The notes below the pieces were generated by a model. That model made no database searches, was not told the DNA's origin, and worked only from the letters and a program-made list of their open reading frames with translations. A stretch of DNA of 64,000 nt, taken from the NCBI GenBank assembly GCA_034766995.1, contig CM068315.1, positions 23,497,562 to 23,561,561 on the forward strand, read 5' to 3'. Positions 35,725 through 49,555 of this stretch are shown one piece after another. The DNA is from Acanthacorydalis orientalis. Lineage: Eukaryota; Arthropoda; Insecta; Megaloptera; Corydalidae. The translations under genes and the position numbers were made by a program. Positions within the stretch are counted from its first letter, which is position 1; each line of letters begins with the position of its first letter.

Positions 35725-35822
35725 ACCATTTGATGGTCCCGTCACCTAAATCTGGGCGACAATTACGTTTCTTCAGGGGACCCGTCACCCAATTGTAGGC
35801 GACGTTTCTCTTCAACAAATTA
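35725..35822. repeat. Imperfect tandem duplication, about 45 bp
   Basis: Two neighbouring blocks, ggtcccgtcacctaaatctgggcgac and ggacccgtcacccaattgtaggcgac, each followed by a gtttctcttca-like word. GC content is higher than the flanks. A minus-strand 63-codon frame crosses it but has no recognisable domain. Confidence 0.6.
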
Positions 35823-36079
35823 TGCAGGATTTTACAAATACTATGCAACAGTGTTCATTTGCAACACAAATATGTATTAGTAATAATATATAAGTATATA
35901 TACAGATAGATAAACATATTTTTTTTAACAAAAGTATATATGTTAATTCTGTACGATATTCGCAGAAAAAATTCAAAAATAGCTGCGGTGTTTTTGGGCA
36001 ACTAGGTCAATATGTTCCTGTCTTTTTTACATGTTTCCTAGCTTCTTGTCGCTCTAAACTTTGCCTGGTTTTCTTACAG

Positions 36080-36139
36080 CAGATGACGCACATTCTTCTG
36101 ATTGTTTTACTTTGCGGATTTTCTATTATTTTTTACATT
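36080..36139 (+). CDS. Possible short signal-peptide exon
   Basis: A long pyrimidine tract ends in ttttcttacag at 36079 and a donor-like gtgagt begins at 36140. The 60 bases between encode, in phase 0, Gln-Met-Thr-His followed by about 16 mostly hydrophobic residues (ILLIVLLCGFSIIFYI), as expected for a signal peptide or membrane segment. No partner exons were found, and a 60-base open stretch is short, so chance is a serious alternative. Confidence 0.25.
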
Positions 36140-36271
36140 GTGAGTATCTTCTCCTTTATCCTTTTTGTATCTTGTTGGACCTTATATTTTGAGGATGCAA
36201 CCATTCTTTAACATTGAAAATAAGAAAAAAAATGTTTTTAAAACAATTTGAATTAATATGAAAAAGCATAG

Positions 36272-36963
<692 letters not shown>

Positions 36964-36974
36964 ACGGATCAATT

Positions 36975-37275
36975 ATAAGCACATATATTGCTAGTGCGTT
37001 ACACTGCGGTGCAGCGTGAATTTGGGCTCCGCAGGAAACACACCCGATTTACAGTGGGCGATCAATGTGCTAAAAATTAATATTAGTTACGAAATTGACG
37101 AAATTACTCAGGAAACATTCCAAAACGCGTTAAATGTGTAATTAAAAGAGGTCTTTTTTGTGCCAGCGTCAGAGCTGACCATCTGCATTACTTTCCATAA
37201 ACAGTTCTAAAATCTAGATAAAAAATATGTAAAAAAATCTATTGTTTTTCATGTACGACCTACAACAAAAAATAC
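36975..37275 (+). pseudogene. Transposase C-terminal remnant after the NUMT
   Basis: Fragments INISYEIDEITQETFQNAL near 37080-37140 and a terminal aaaatctattgtttttcatgtacgacctacaac block match the end of the element at 34690-35640 (which ends aaatctagttttttatttcacgtacatgctacagc). It is either a second copy of the same family or the far part of one element split by later events. Confidence 0.55.
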
Positions 37276-37287
37276 GTTGTAAACCTA

Positions 37288-38981
<1,694 letters not shown>

Positions 38982-38989
38982 TATCTTCA

Positions 38990-39945
38990 AAACTCTTTCT
39001 CTTTCACTCTGTATAAAATACATATCTTTGATTTCACATTAATAAGTAGACTGAGACATCGATGGATTGTATAAAGTTAAACTTGATTTATCGCTTCTAC
39101 ACTCTGCAAAAACTTTCATGAAATTTCAATATCAATCAAGTTAATCGAAATTTCCAATTTCCTCTCATCTTAATATATATGAGTGCGTGTGTGTGTGTGT
39201 GCATTTCGTTTGATACACGCACTGTTTTGTAACTATGCCAAATCAAATTTACATTCAATGTAGAGAATAACAGAGATACTTAGTGATGTGGTCAATATAC
39301 CGACACAATTATTGTCTAAAAGCGTACGAGCATCAAACATCAAACTTTGCGTTGCGGTACATTGTTCTGTAAACCAATGTCTCAAGTCATTAGAAACTTA
39401 CTATCAGTTATGTAACATTTAATAGCTACGCAATGTGTAAAACACACCGCGTCTTTTCAATCCTCACCAGCGTTCACCATACAGTCGTAATGTTAAATTA
39501 CGTGTAAAAGATCAGTTATATTATGAAAGTTTTCACGATAACATTATTAATAGAGGATGCTGAAACTTCCTTACACGGATGTTGTTCTAAACACATATTC
39601 TGACTCGAGCAATTTTTTTTTTATATTTGAATGTAGAGGAGTGTGTGTTCGTTTACTTTTACGACGTTCGTTCCGCTATACGTGGTTGCTGTTTCATTGT
39701 ATTTATGAAAATAAATTTTAAAATTATTATTAACTTAACCGTTGTTATGTTGGAATGTTGTTTAATTTATGATATTTAAAATATCATAATATGAAAACAT
39801 GTTCTTTTTTTTGTTTAGAGTTTTTCTTTTTAATGATAATTTTTATTAGAGGCACAAATGGCAAATATTGTACGAGTAAATTTATTTAGAAGTTAAATCA
39901 TAATTTTAATATATACACATTCATTTTATAAATATCGTACGTGCA
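38990..39945. other. Spacer
   Basis: No gene found. 39160-39480 is less AT-rich than average but has no long frame or motif. Confidence 0.45.
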
Positions 39946-39947
39946 AA

Positions 39948-40877
39948 TTTATTCTATGCCTTTTTTTATACAAAATGAATGCTTATTTACGGGAAAAATG
40001 GAATACATTTCAGTTACAAAAATATCCTTCATCATTTTCTATAACTTTTCTCCATTTGTCGGCTAACTGACAAATCCTCTATCTTTGTAACAACAAATCC
40101 CTTATCATTTTGTATGACTTTTTTCCATCTATCAAGTTATATCTAAAATAATGCAGTTCATTTATTAATCTTTAATCGTGTACTATAATGATGTCTTTGA
40201 TAATGAATTTGTTAATAAAGAAATCTCTCAGTTGCCTATTATTTTGTGTGGCGAAATTAGTGTAAATTTAGTTTCAGAGGAGGCACAACTTTTGATTGAT
40301 TTTTTAGATCGTACATTTAATTTCACAATAAAAAATAATCGCAATGTATTCAGCACTAAATCGGGAAATATAATTGATGCTATTTGTTAGATATTTAGAT
40401 AAATTACAATTAAAAAAATTCATTTCAGTTATCATAAGCCAATTCTTTAGTTATCATAAGCCAATTGTCTCTTCTGGAATATGAATCAATGGCAACATCA
40501 TAATAATAAATGAAAATATTCAATAAAGTTTGTATATTCATTAAGAATTAGCTCACAAATCTAACCTGTTTTCTACCTGGTGTGTATGTAGATTTTCGAT
40601 AATAAGTTTTACTTCTATAGTGTTTAGTGTAAAATACACAGTATTTTTTTTTCAACTGGAATGCGAAAAGTATGCAATGCCTAATATACTGCTTTTTAGA
40701 TGCCTTCGCGTTCACTATGGGTTTGTGAGGTTATGTCGACTGCTTGGCCGAGATATATAGTGATTGTAAATGTCATGGTTGGCACTTCAAAACTGTAAAA
40801 CGACGATAAAATATTTTAATTTAAAACAGAGTTATGACTGATTCAAATTAAAAACACAGAATTGATTTTTACATGTA
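39948..40877 (-). mobile_element. MarD mariner derivative carrying a foreign segment
   Basis: Minus-strand copy of the mariner deletion derivative also found at 43253, 44696 and 61284. The left end (gtgcaaatttattctatgcc) and right end (reverse complement tacatgtaaaaatcaattctgtg) match the family termini. On the minus strand the leader with tcgtcgttttacagttttgaagtgcc and the N-terminal FAFQLKK block (near 40650) are present, and the C-terminal ADKWRKVIENDEGYF block lies near 40060-40010, partly duplicated at 40080-40135. Between them, about 40140-40650, is unrelated sequence with an endonuclease-like frame. Confidence 0.65.
40178..40390 (+). pseudogene. Endonuclease-like (EEP family) fragment
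   Basis: A 70-codon frame containing PIILCGEISVNLVSEEAQLLIDFLDRTF and later a STKSGNIIDAI block. This matches the GDFNVNL..LLxFLxxxFxL....TT.SGTxID layout of exonuclease-endonuclease-phosphatase domains carried by insect non-LTR and Helitron-type elements. The diagnostic GDFN is altered to GEIS, so the catalytic Asp/Asn are lost. Only the C-terminal third or so of such a domain is present. It sits inside a reverse MarD copy. Confidence 0.5.
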
Positions 40878-40899
40878 ATATTTAACAAGAATATTTATG

Positions 40900-41529
40900 A
40901 AATCACATGAAGTATAGCTTATTTATTTTTTTTTATTACATTTCTTGATACTAAATTTCCTAACAGCGACAACATTTCATTTAATTTGATCTAATATAAA
41001 AATATTTAACCTGGAACATTCATTATAAATAAAAATCATCTTCACTACTATATCTTGATATGAATATTTAGAGTAAACAGGAATTTGATTCCAAAATATA
41101 TGTTAATAAATGCTATGAATGATATCGACTTTCAGTCTTAAATAAAAATTCAATTATTTCATGGTAGCACCACTATTTTTTCAGATGTTAATAAATTGTA
41201 TAGGAAATTAAAAAACTGTACCTGACATTTTCATTAATTTCAATTCATTTTCTATACAAAAAAGTACCGAAATAATTTGTACACCTAATATATGTGCATA
41301 TTTATGTACGCTTTCTCTGTTAACAAATCAAAGAATAAATTGAAATGAATGCAGTGAGAACAATATGAAAATATTTACATACACGACTCTTTGAAATAGT
41401 GAAGTTATCCTACTGCCTTCAGCAGGCTCTATATACGTACGAACTAAAATAAAACTGAAAAATGTTCCACTATTCTCCTTATTGTTCTTTCGTTTTCAAT
41501 CTTTTCTAGATTTCCTTTCGAATTCAAGT

Positions 41530-41580
<51 letters not shown>

Positions 41581-42130
41581 GTTTGAGAATTTTTTTTACA
41601 AATGCCATTTAAATAACAAAAAAAGCAATTACATCTAATTAATGGCAACCAGCACACCGCAGAGAACAATACGAACGACTGTTCGCGAGTGAATAAAGTC
41701 TGATTAACTTTCCCATACACAATGGATGTAGTCAACCTGCGGGCTGAATTTCCCGGCACGGATGGATATAAGAAATTGTTCGCCGCTACCGAGACAGCAG
41801 CTAGATTTGTAGCTTTTGGCTACATCCTGTTACTCTGTCCGTTACTTAGGAACGAAACTAACGCGATACCTAGGACACACGTGACATTATGTTGAGTGTA
41901 TGTCTTTTAGTAGCAAGGACAAAAGGTGATAAAAGTGATACAGACCGAAAGAAATAAATTTTACCAACAAATTTAATTACGGTTTATGTTCTACTGAAGA
42001 TCCGTTCCCATTGAAAGAAATGAAACAATGGATCGGTTAACGTTTATTTATGTGTTTCTAATAACATAGGTCGATCTGTTACACATTATTTATTAGTCTG
42101 TTTATGTATATACCATACACACGCACACAC

Positions 42131-42169
<39 letters not shown>

Positions 42170-43010
42170 ATTGTATGAAAAATAAAAGAGACAAAATAGA
42201 AATTGCATGTTAATTATAATTTTTTATGTTAACACATTTCTGACCTAATGGGTAAAAAATCTAAATAATCACTTGCATTATGGAGCTGCACATCTGAATG
42301 GGTGTTGCGGTCGGAAAGTGCTAAGTACGTAGAACTTTTAAGTCCCTTAAAAACTGGTATTAAATAAACTCGTTGGTCTCATAGGATTTCTATGTCGGAA
42401 ATAAAGAAAAAATGATCTAAAAGTACATTTTTTTAAAAAAATCTATATTTTCTCTGTTTTTAAATATTGGTATTTTTCATAATAAATTGTTTTGTTTAAA
42501 TTTTAATACATTCAGTAAACAAAGAGTTATAATCAAGATTTTAAGAAAATAACAGATATTTAAGATACACGATGGGTGTTAAATATTTGTTCGTGCGAAA
42601 AAGACCCCCTGAATCTAATATAGAATTATAAAACAGAAATGACTGGAATCCTGATAGAAAAAAATACACCAAAATCTCGTCTAGACATATTATCGATTTA
42701 TGTAATAAACTTTTTACTTGTCACTAAAGATGTACAGAAATATCCGTTCCGTACGATTTAATTAAACCCTGTTTTCCTTCGCGTCTATAACGGTTGATTT
42801 TCTTTATGAATGAAAATCTCTGAATTCCAGTTTACCGTTTCATTCGATGTCTGCCGTACTTATTACCGAATGGAAAAAGAATAATTCTATAATGTTGGAT
42901 GGACGTGCATTTCAAGCCTGAATCCCGTGTGTACGTACTTCGAACGTGATAAAAAAATAAATAAAAAAACATTCTGGAATCGAGATATGAATAACAAATT
43001 TTATTTTTAT
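40900..43010. other. Spacer with a MarD end fragment and microsatellites
   Basis: A lone right end of MarD lies at about 41252-41286 (ttttctatacaaaaaagtaccg, then ttgtacacct). (CA)n(TA)n at 41531-41582 and (TA)n at 42133-42167. 41640-41900 is GC-elevated with no supported exon. A 20-base word (tagttatcataagccaatt) is tandemly repeated just before this region at about 40425-40468. Confidence 0.45.
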
Positions 43011-43016
43011 ATGAGG

Positions 43017-43018
<2 letters not shown>

Positions 43019-43067
<49 letters not shown>
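43019..43067. repeat. (TA)n microsatellite
   Basis: About 24 uninterrupted TA units. Confidence 0.9.
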
Positions 43068-43072
<5 letters not shown>

Positions 43073-43252
43073 CTAGATAGATTAATATCTTTTGAGTACT
43101 GTAAGTGTATATGTGGACGGAAGCAAGTAATTCTGTGTTTGAAAAGTAACTCAATTTACAGATTATAGATAGATGAGTGGTGAATTTTAAAAATTATTAT
43201 ATGGATTATATTTTGTTGTGATTTTAAGAAAAACTATTATTTGGAATTATTA

Positions 43253-43754
43253 GGTGTAAAAAATAATTCGGTGCTTTTACATTGAATCAATCAGAAATCT
43301 TGTTTAAATTAAAATATTTACTAGTAGTTTTGAGATTTTGAAGTACCGATCTTATCATTTAAAAAAACTACATATGTTGGAGAAAGCAGATGGCATAACC
43401 TCACAAAAGAGTTAACACGATGGTATCCGAAAAATGGTATTGCATACTTTTCGCAATCCAGTTGAAAAATATGCTTCCGAAACCGCATGAATGACTTGTT
43501 TAGACTTTAAGGAAGATACGACGCATAAAACATGGAAAAAATGTTAGAACAGTCGAAGAGGTCCGAAAATATATTAAATATGTCATAGACTCACAGCCGA
43601 TATCTTTTTTTCGACAAGAGAGTCGTCAGTTATCTCACAGATCGAGAAAAATTTTATAAAATGTGGGAAATTTTGAATATTGAAATGTATTCCATTTTTC
43701 CGTAAATAAATATTAATTTTCTATAAAAAAAGTATCGAATTAATTTATACAGCC
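43253..43754 (+). mobile_element. MarD mariner deletion derivative
   Basis: About 500 bp preceded by TA. The ends ggtgtaaaaaataattcggtg and, reverse complemented, ggctgtataaattaattcgatac form the inverted repeats. The leader is followed by a start-like ATG near 43420 and an N-terminal block (WYCILFAIQLKNMLPK). After the cataaaacatggaaaa word it joins directly to the C-terminal block (VEEVRKYIKYVIDSQPISFF). The catalytic core is missing at the same point as in the other copies. Confidence 0.8.
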
Positions 43755-44435
43755 AATATATTTTTAACCAGATGAAATATGTTTTCAATATTCTTTAATA
43801 ATTATTTTTGTTTAATATTTTTTCCTTCTATAGCAAATTGTTCAAATTGTCTGTTTAAAAATCAGTCTGGACGTTTATTCATATCAGTTTTTTTAATAAT
43901 AACGATATTTTTATTTTGATTATTTATGTATGCGAGTGTGAGTTAAAATTACACAAAACTAAATGAACATATAATAAACTATTTAAAATGTAGACAGGTT
44001 TTTCAAACAAAACTCATTAAATTTCTATTTCTTTCATTACTTGAAACTAATACCTTTTTAATTTTATAAAATGTTTTGAAAAAATCATTCGATTATCTAT
44101 TAATTTGAAGTACATTTCCAATCTATTCTGTTTTAATAGTGGTCGTTAGAAAATATTTAACCTAATGGAATGCAAGTCGAAAGATAAAAAAAATGATAGT
44201 AAATACCACAGCATCCGAAATAATTCGAAACATTCCAGGAATCTTTCAATGAATCCATCAATCTCTGATACGAGAAGCTTAACCCTATCTGCAAATTAGG
44301 GTAGGAATTCTCAACAATAACTTTAGTAAATTTAATGCTGCATAACTAAGTATGTAATCAATATTTAATGATTACATATTTATTTAAATTTTATGTTTCT
44401 ATTTGGAAACGTTTATAATCAATCTATATATAGAG

Positions 44436-44652
44436 TTATTCAATTTAGGCATCTACATCAAGTGATGAAGGGGGGGGGGGTAGGGAGCAGGAGTTAAGAA
44501 AAGTCTTGTTATGTTTTGTTCATTACTTTACTTGAATTCAATACTAAATATTGAATCACAATTGAAGTGAAATATTAAATGGGCGATAACATGATATTTT
44601 CTTCATTTTTGCACTTTTTATAATAATTTCATGTGGAAACCTAATTTGAACA

Positions 44653-44653
<1 letters not shown>
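44436..44653. mobile_element. Foldback MITE, copy F4
   Basis: About 218 bp, with the left end ATTCAATTTAGG and the right end TTTGAACATC passing into (CT)n(TA)n. The central hairpin is diverged (cattactttacttgaattcaatac against aattgaagtgaaat). It carries a ten-base G run near 44470, unusual in this AT-rich window. Confidence 0.65.
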
Positions 44654-44694
<41 letters not shown>

Positions 44695-44695
44695 A

Positions 44696-45239
44696 GGTAT
44701 AAAATTAATTCAATGCCTTTAGTTCATAAAATTAATCATTAAATCATCATTCATTAAATCAATCATAACTCTGTTTTAAATTAAAATATTTTCTCGTCGT
44801 TTTAGGATTTTAAAGTGCTAAACTTGACATTTAAAAACACCATATATCTTGTCTAAGTTGTTGGTATAACCTCACAAAACATTATTGAAAACGATGGCGC
44901 TCGAAGAGAAGCCTACCAGGCAATGAATATTTTTCGCATTCCATTTAAAAAAATGCTGCCAAAGTCGCAAGGATGATTTTTTCAGCTTTGGGAGGAGATT
45001 TTGTGATGTATAAAACGTGCAAAAAATATTAAAACAGCGGAAGAGATCCGGAAATGCACTGAGGACTTCATGGACTCAAAGTCACCATCTTTTTTTGATA
45101 AGGGATTCGTCATTTACCCGACAGATAGATCAGTTATATAAAATAAAGAGGGATATTTTGAGGATAGAAATGTATTCCATTTTTCATAAATATAAACATT
45201 AATTTTCTATAAAAAAGGCACAGAATTAATTTTTTCACC
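44696..45239 (+). mobile_element. MarD mariner deletion derivative
   Basis: About 544 bp. It starts ggtataaaattaattcaatgcc right after (TA)n and ends ttaattttttcacct. It has an ATG with LEEKPTRQ and FAFHLKKMLPKSQ-like coding remnants (44893-44980), the YKTCKK word, then the C-terminal block opening TAEEIRKCTEDFMDSK and ending in a WxxCI-less tail. Same internal junction as 43253 and 61284. Confidence 0.8.
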
Positions 45240-45240
45240 T

Positions 45241-46463
45241 AATGCACACATACACACATACACACATATACATATACATATATATATTTGTGTATACTCT
45301 GGTTTATATAGAAAAATGTTTTATAGTCTATAAATTTCACAGAACAGTTGTGCTTAATTATAAATAGAATAATAGAGAATTATAACTGAAAAAAAATCAT
45401 GTAAAATTATTAAATACTATTTACAGATTCAGAAAATATATATATCGAATTTTCTAAACCTCTTCATCCATTTCCGACAAACAATTATTGAATATTAATA
45501 TTTTCTATTTCTATTTCAGATCTTCGAAACGCATCTTCAAACATACAACAGATCTTCTATTCATTATCAATTGAATTTCAAATAAAATGAAATAAAACTG
45601 TATGTAACTAAACGTGACTGTGACTCGAATGTAAATCCGACAATGTTTAAAAATGATACGGAGGACCAAAACGTCAAGAAACGTGACATATAAATAAATG
45701 GTTACGTATTAAAAATCCAGTGCGAACAATTAAACAAAAAGAAGTGGAAATAATTTTTTATTGAAGCGAGAATTTTTTCCGATTAGTGAGCATATTCGGT
45801 GACAAATTACATGTTATTCGAAGTGATCATCACCGTGTTACACGGTTAATATTAATTTGCTTGTTTAACACGTTAATTGAACAATTGAATATATAAATCG
45901 TTTTAATTTGATTGAAATAAATGTCAATGTATATTCCTAACATGTTTTATAAAACATTTTAGATGACAGTATTGAAATCAGTTTTATGATATTTTATCGA
46001 TTTATACTTTTCGTTCTGTGGATTTATTAGTTTTTAGAAATATAAATTGAATATTAAAATCGTAAAGATAATCATTTATTAATAAGTACTATTATAAATA
46101 CAAAGTTTTAAGGGTGGTTTGTTTAAAATTTGTAAAGAAAACGATAACTGTAGTGAATATTTATATGAAAATACATTATAAATTTACAAGTGAATATTTT
46201 AAGGTCATGTGAAATGTTTCTTTGTAAAATTTTCTCTCTTCTTATGAGATATATGTAAATAATGAGCATACCAGAGATTATTAATAATATATCAAACTTA
46301 ATGGTTTTGCAATATAAAATTTATAAATGTTTTTTTGACTAAACTTGTCTTGACTGTACAACAGCAACAAACAATTTCTACATTGATTGAAACAAAAACA
46401 ATTAATCTACGGATTCATAATGTGTAATAATTTTAAAGTGTTGTGAAGTGTTTCGTATTCATC
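45241..46463. other. Spacer upstream of the GPCR first coding exon
   Basis: AT-rich; no promoter element can be singled out and no 5' non-coding exon is evident. The last 100 bases before 46464 may be the 5' UTR. Confidence 0.4.
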
Positions 46464-46694
46464 ATGCACCACAAGGTGATCATTTCAACAGCGCCGGCAT
46501 TGCAAAACAGCTCGTGTTCGCATCCCCGCTACGCAGCGCAACAAGATTTTCGGGGTATATTGTACGCGTTGACATTCGGCGATGTCATACAGGCAACAAT
46601 TATTTTATTGCTCACCGCTGGAATACTGGTTGCTAATATGGTGTTGATTTTAGTGATAAACAGTAGACGCTATTCGAAATATATTCATTCGCAG
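46464..46694 (+). CDS. Rhodopsin-type GPCR, first coding exon (TM1)
   Basis: Encodes 77 residues from ATG at 46464, which has A at -3. An upstream GTG in frame is not a credible start in an animal gene. The N-terminus is short with an Asn-Ser-Ser glycosylation site. A hydrophobic helix of about 25 residues follows (DVIQATIILLLTAGILVANMV), with the conserved TM1 Asn of class A receptors in GILVANMV, then a basic first intracellular loop (NSRRYSKYIHSQ). The exon ends CAG|gttagt in phase 0 and joins the exon at 54857. GC content is well above the flanks. The receptor should sit in the plasma membrane and signal through G proteins; the ligand is unknown. The sequence reminds me of the insect amine-receptor-like orphan group that includes Drosophila CG13579, but that is from memory. 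Confidence 0.82.
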
Positions 46695-46983
46695 GTTAGT
46701 AATTATTTTCAAATAATAATCGTGCTGTCGTCTGTGTGTCTGTTGGTGAGAGTGTGTAGAATTGTGTACTGGAAATTGTCAGACTGTAAATCGTTTGCGG
46801 AGCCTTTAATGAACGCAAAACCGTTTCAGCTTCAATGATATTCTCGAATATTACGCTAGAAAACAATACGTTGCTGTTTCGACAACAGTTCTGTATTTCT
46901 CATTGTAATTTCAGTTGTTTGTACAATTACAGAAAATCGAAATTGATTTTGTACTGTTATTATTTAATTAGATTACACACATG

Positions 46984-47049
<66 letters not shown>

Positions 47050-47052
47050 ATA

Positions 47053-48610
47053 CAGTCGCACTGGAAATTATTTGCGCTTAAAATTCGACAAAGTTTTTAA
47101 CTAATCGTTTTGTAATTTTTGCTAAATAATGCTATGTAGGACCGTTAGAATGGACTTCATAACAATGTCAAACCTCAGTTCACTAACATAAAAATCTCGT
47201 TATAAAAAGTGAAATAACAGAAAAAAAGCGAATTTGGAATGTAATTTAAAAAAATTAGAAAAAATAACAAATTTAAAAAAATGAAATAATTATTCTGGCC
47301 ACTTCTAGCAGGTATAATGTCCTTCAAGCGATTCGGAATGCTTTCAACAAGATTATATAACATCTAATGTTATATAATCTAATTAATATAACATCTAATG
47401 TTATTTTCTTTCATTCATCTTTAAGGCAAGAAGCGAGTGTAGATTTTTAAATCGATTGGTTTTTCGTAGCATACGATCCAAGTGGTTCCAAAGATGTTCG
47501 ATTGGATTCAAATCTATGCTTTGAGAGGCCGATCAAGTACTTGAATTGAGTTTTTTGTTGAAAACAATTTCTTCGTTTTTTTAGCTACGTGCGGTGGATA
47601 ATTATCTTTTTGAAAGATAAATCCAGTTTCAAGACACATTTAATGCACACTTTCATTTAAATTTTATACAGTTATTCCAATATAGGAATCACCATTCATT
47701 CTACCTTCAATTACATGCAAATTACGAACTCCGTGCCATGAGAAACAGCCTCAGATTGTAATGATACCACCTCCATGTTTTACAGTGCTTACTAAATTGG
47801 GATTTTCTAGCGCTTTTCCAGATTTTCGGAAAATATATTGCCTTCACTTATTCCCAGTTATCTCAAACTTCGATTCGTCACTCCAAACAATTGATTTCCA
47901 GAATCCTATTGACTTATAAGCGAGTTTGCAAAATGACGTTGTTTACGTTTTTTTATCTTGCTTATGTATGTATTGTGAACAACGATACGACCAAAAATTC
48001 CAGCTTCATTTATCCTCGATCTTATTTGAGTAACTTCAAGAGTAAGATAGAGATCCTCTTTTAGTTGCTGGACGCTAATAAACGATTTTTTTTTACTTTA
48101 CGAACTATTAGTTTGTCGGTGCGTTCGCTGGTCTTTCGTTTTTCATGTTTCCTTGGAGCTGAAAATAAACTTTTTCCATCTTTAACCTTTCTAATAGTAT
48201 ACTGAATCGTTCTGAGAGGTATTCTAAAACTATCATCAATTTCTTTGTTAGTTTTTCCGTTCAGATACATATTATAAATGTTTGCACGTTCATCGATCGT
48301 AAGTTTTATTTTTCCTTATTTTGCTGTAAAAAAAGTTGTAAAGGGAAATTAAATCGGTAATGTATGATTTAATAAATAAATTCAATCATCATACATTTAA
48401 TTAAAGCCTCATCTAGTACTTTCTGAATAGCTTTTATGGTTTCTTATTAATATAAACTAAACAAAAAACCGAAATTACTATAATAATGTAAATTCAACGT
48501 CAAAGTAATGCGTAAATAGATATCTGCATAGATCATTCAGCTAATCAAGCATAATATCAATGATATTAACTTTAATATTATAATTTTATACAGCGCAAAT
48601 AATTTCCGGC

Positions 48611-48612
<2 letters not shown>
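47053..48612 (-). mobile_element. Tc1-like element, reverse strand
   Basis: About 1.56 kb sitting between TA microsatellites. The left end starts CAGTCGCACTGGAAATTATT after TA. The right end, reverse complemented, shares GGAAATTATTTGCGCT, but its outermost bases merge into (TA)n. Two adjoining copies of the palindrome ataacatctaatgttat lie at 47351-47404. Confidence 0.87.
47290..48310 (-). pseudogene. Tc1-type transposase, degraded
   Basis: Minus-strand reading. The N-terminal helix-turn-helix is well kept (TIDERANIYNMYLNGKTNKEI, then FRIPLRTIQYTIRKVKDGK, open from 48270 to 48061), with a basic region RKHEKRKTSERTDK. Further down, the LNPIEHLWNHLDR motif lies near 47500, and the C-terminal VESIPNRLKDIIPARSGQNN near 47350-47300. 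The middle has stops and shifts. The open N-terminal piece of about 70 codons is probably just not yet hit by a stop. Confidence 0.85.
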
Positions 48613-48658
<46 letters not shown>

Positions 48659-48666
48659 TTATATAT

Positions 48667-48724
<58 letters not shown>

Positions 48725-48989
48725 GAGTACTTATTACAAAATATGTCGTCAAGTACTTATATACAAGCAAGTAACAAGTTTTAAAAGTATTTCTTTAAAA
48801 TAGTTTTTAAATTTTTCAAAGAAAGTGATAAAAGTAATGAATATTTCACAAAATTATAAAAAATGCATTTTAAGATCATTTTTAGATTTTATTCTTCAAC
48901 TCCAAATTATTTCAAGAAAGATATATATTTATTAAAGAGTTTTGTATTTTGAGTTCATAGCTATTATAAGATTTGAGATATTGAGTTGA

Positions 48990-49170
48990 AATAAAAAAAG
49001 AAAGTTTTAGAAATAAAGTTTCGACTTATATTTATTTTTCAATATAATCGCCGTAATTGTCAATAGATCTATCAACAGCTAAAATGTTTTTTAGAAACAA
49101 ACTAGTACTTTTTTCCTCCAGTCAATTTTTTACAGTAGCCTTGAGACTATACTTTTTCACAAGACTAAAT
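48990..49170 (-). pseudogene. Mariner C-terminal remnant
   Basis: The minus strand reads LEEKSTSLFLKNILAVDRSIDNYGDYIEK and then a stop, matching the usual C-terminus of irritans-type mariners (Gly-Asp-Tyr-Val/Ile-Glu-Lys-stop). Nothing upstream of it is recognisable. Confidence 0.5.
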
Positions 49171-49555
49171 AAAACTAAAACTCAATCAGGAATCTTTCAA
49201 GTGAAGTAAATTCAATATCATTCCATACCCTGCCTGGAATTAAGATTTGACCTTATCTGAATATTTATTTTCAGAAACAACAAAAATATACTTTGACTTT
49301 GATTATCGAATTAAATTCCAATAAATAACTGGCTGAAAGAAAAAGAACAGATTCATTCACTGTTGTTACTCATTAGCAGAAATGCTTAAACAATTGTTGA
49401 AAAATAAATACACAATTTGAAAGAATATATGTTAAGATTTGTTTTTTCTTTATTCGATCTCAATATCTTAAACCATTCAAGGATATCAATATTATTATCC
49501 TATTCTTGCAAAACGTTTTTTATCCATTCTTCCTTAAAATAATATTTTGTAATTA

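Noticed and set aside
35657..35848. Minus-strand 63-codon frame over the GC-richer tandem repeat
   Set aside because: No domain recognised, and the repeat structure explains the open frame. Kept only as a repeat.
46448..46636. Alternative frame over GPCR exon 1
   Set aside because: Overlaps the TM1-coding frame and has no domain; the GPCR frame continues in phase into exon 2.
46695..46838. Continuation of the exon 1 open frame into the intron
   Set aside because: The GTTAGT donor and the phase-0 match to the TM2 exon make splicing at 46694 much more likely.
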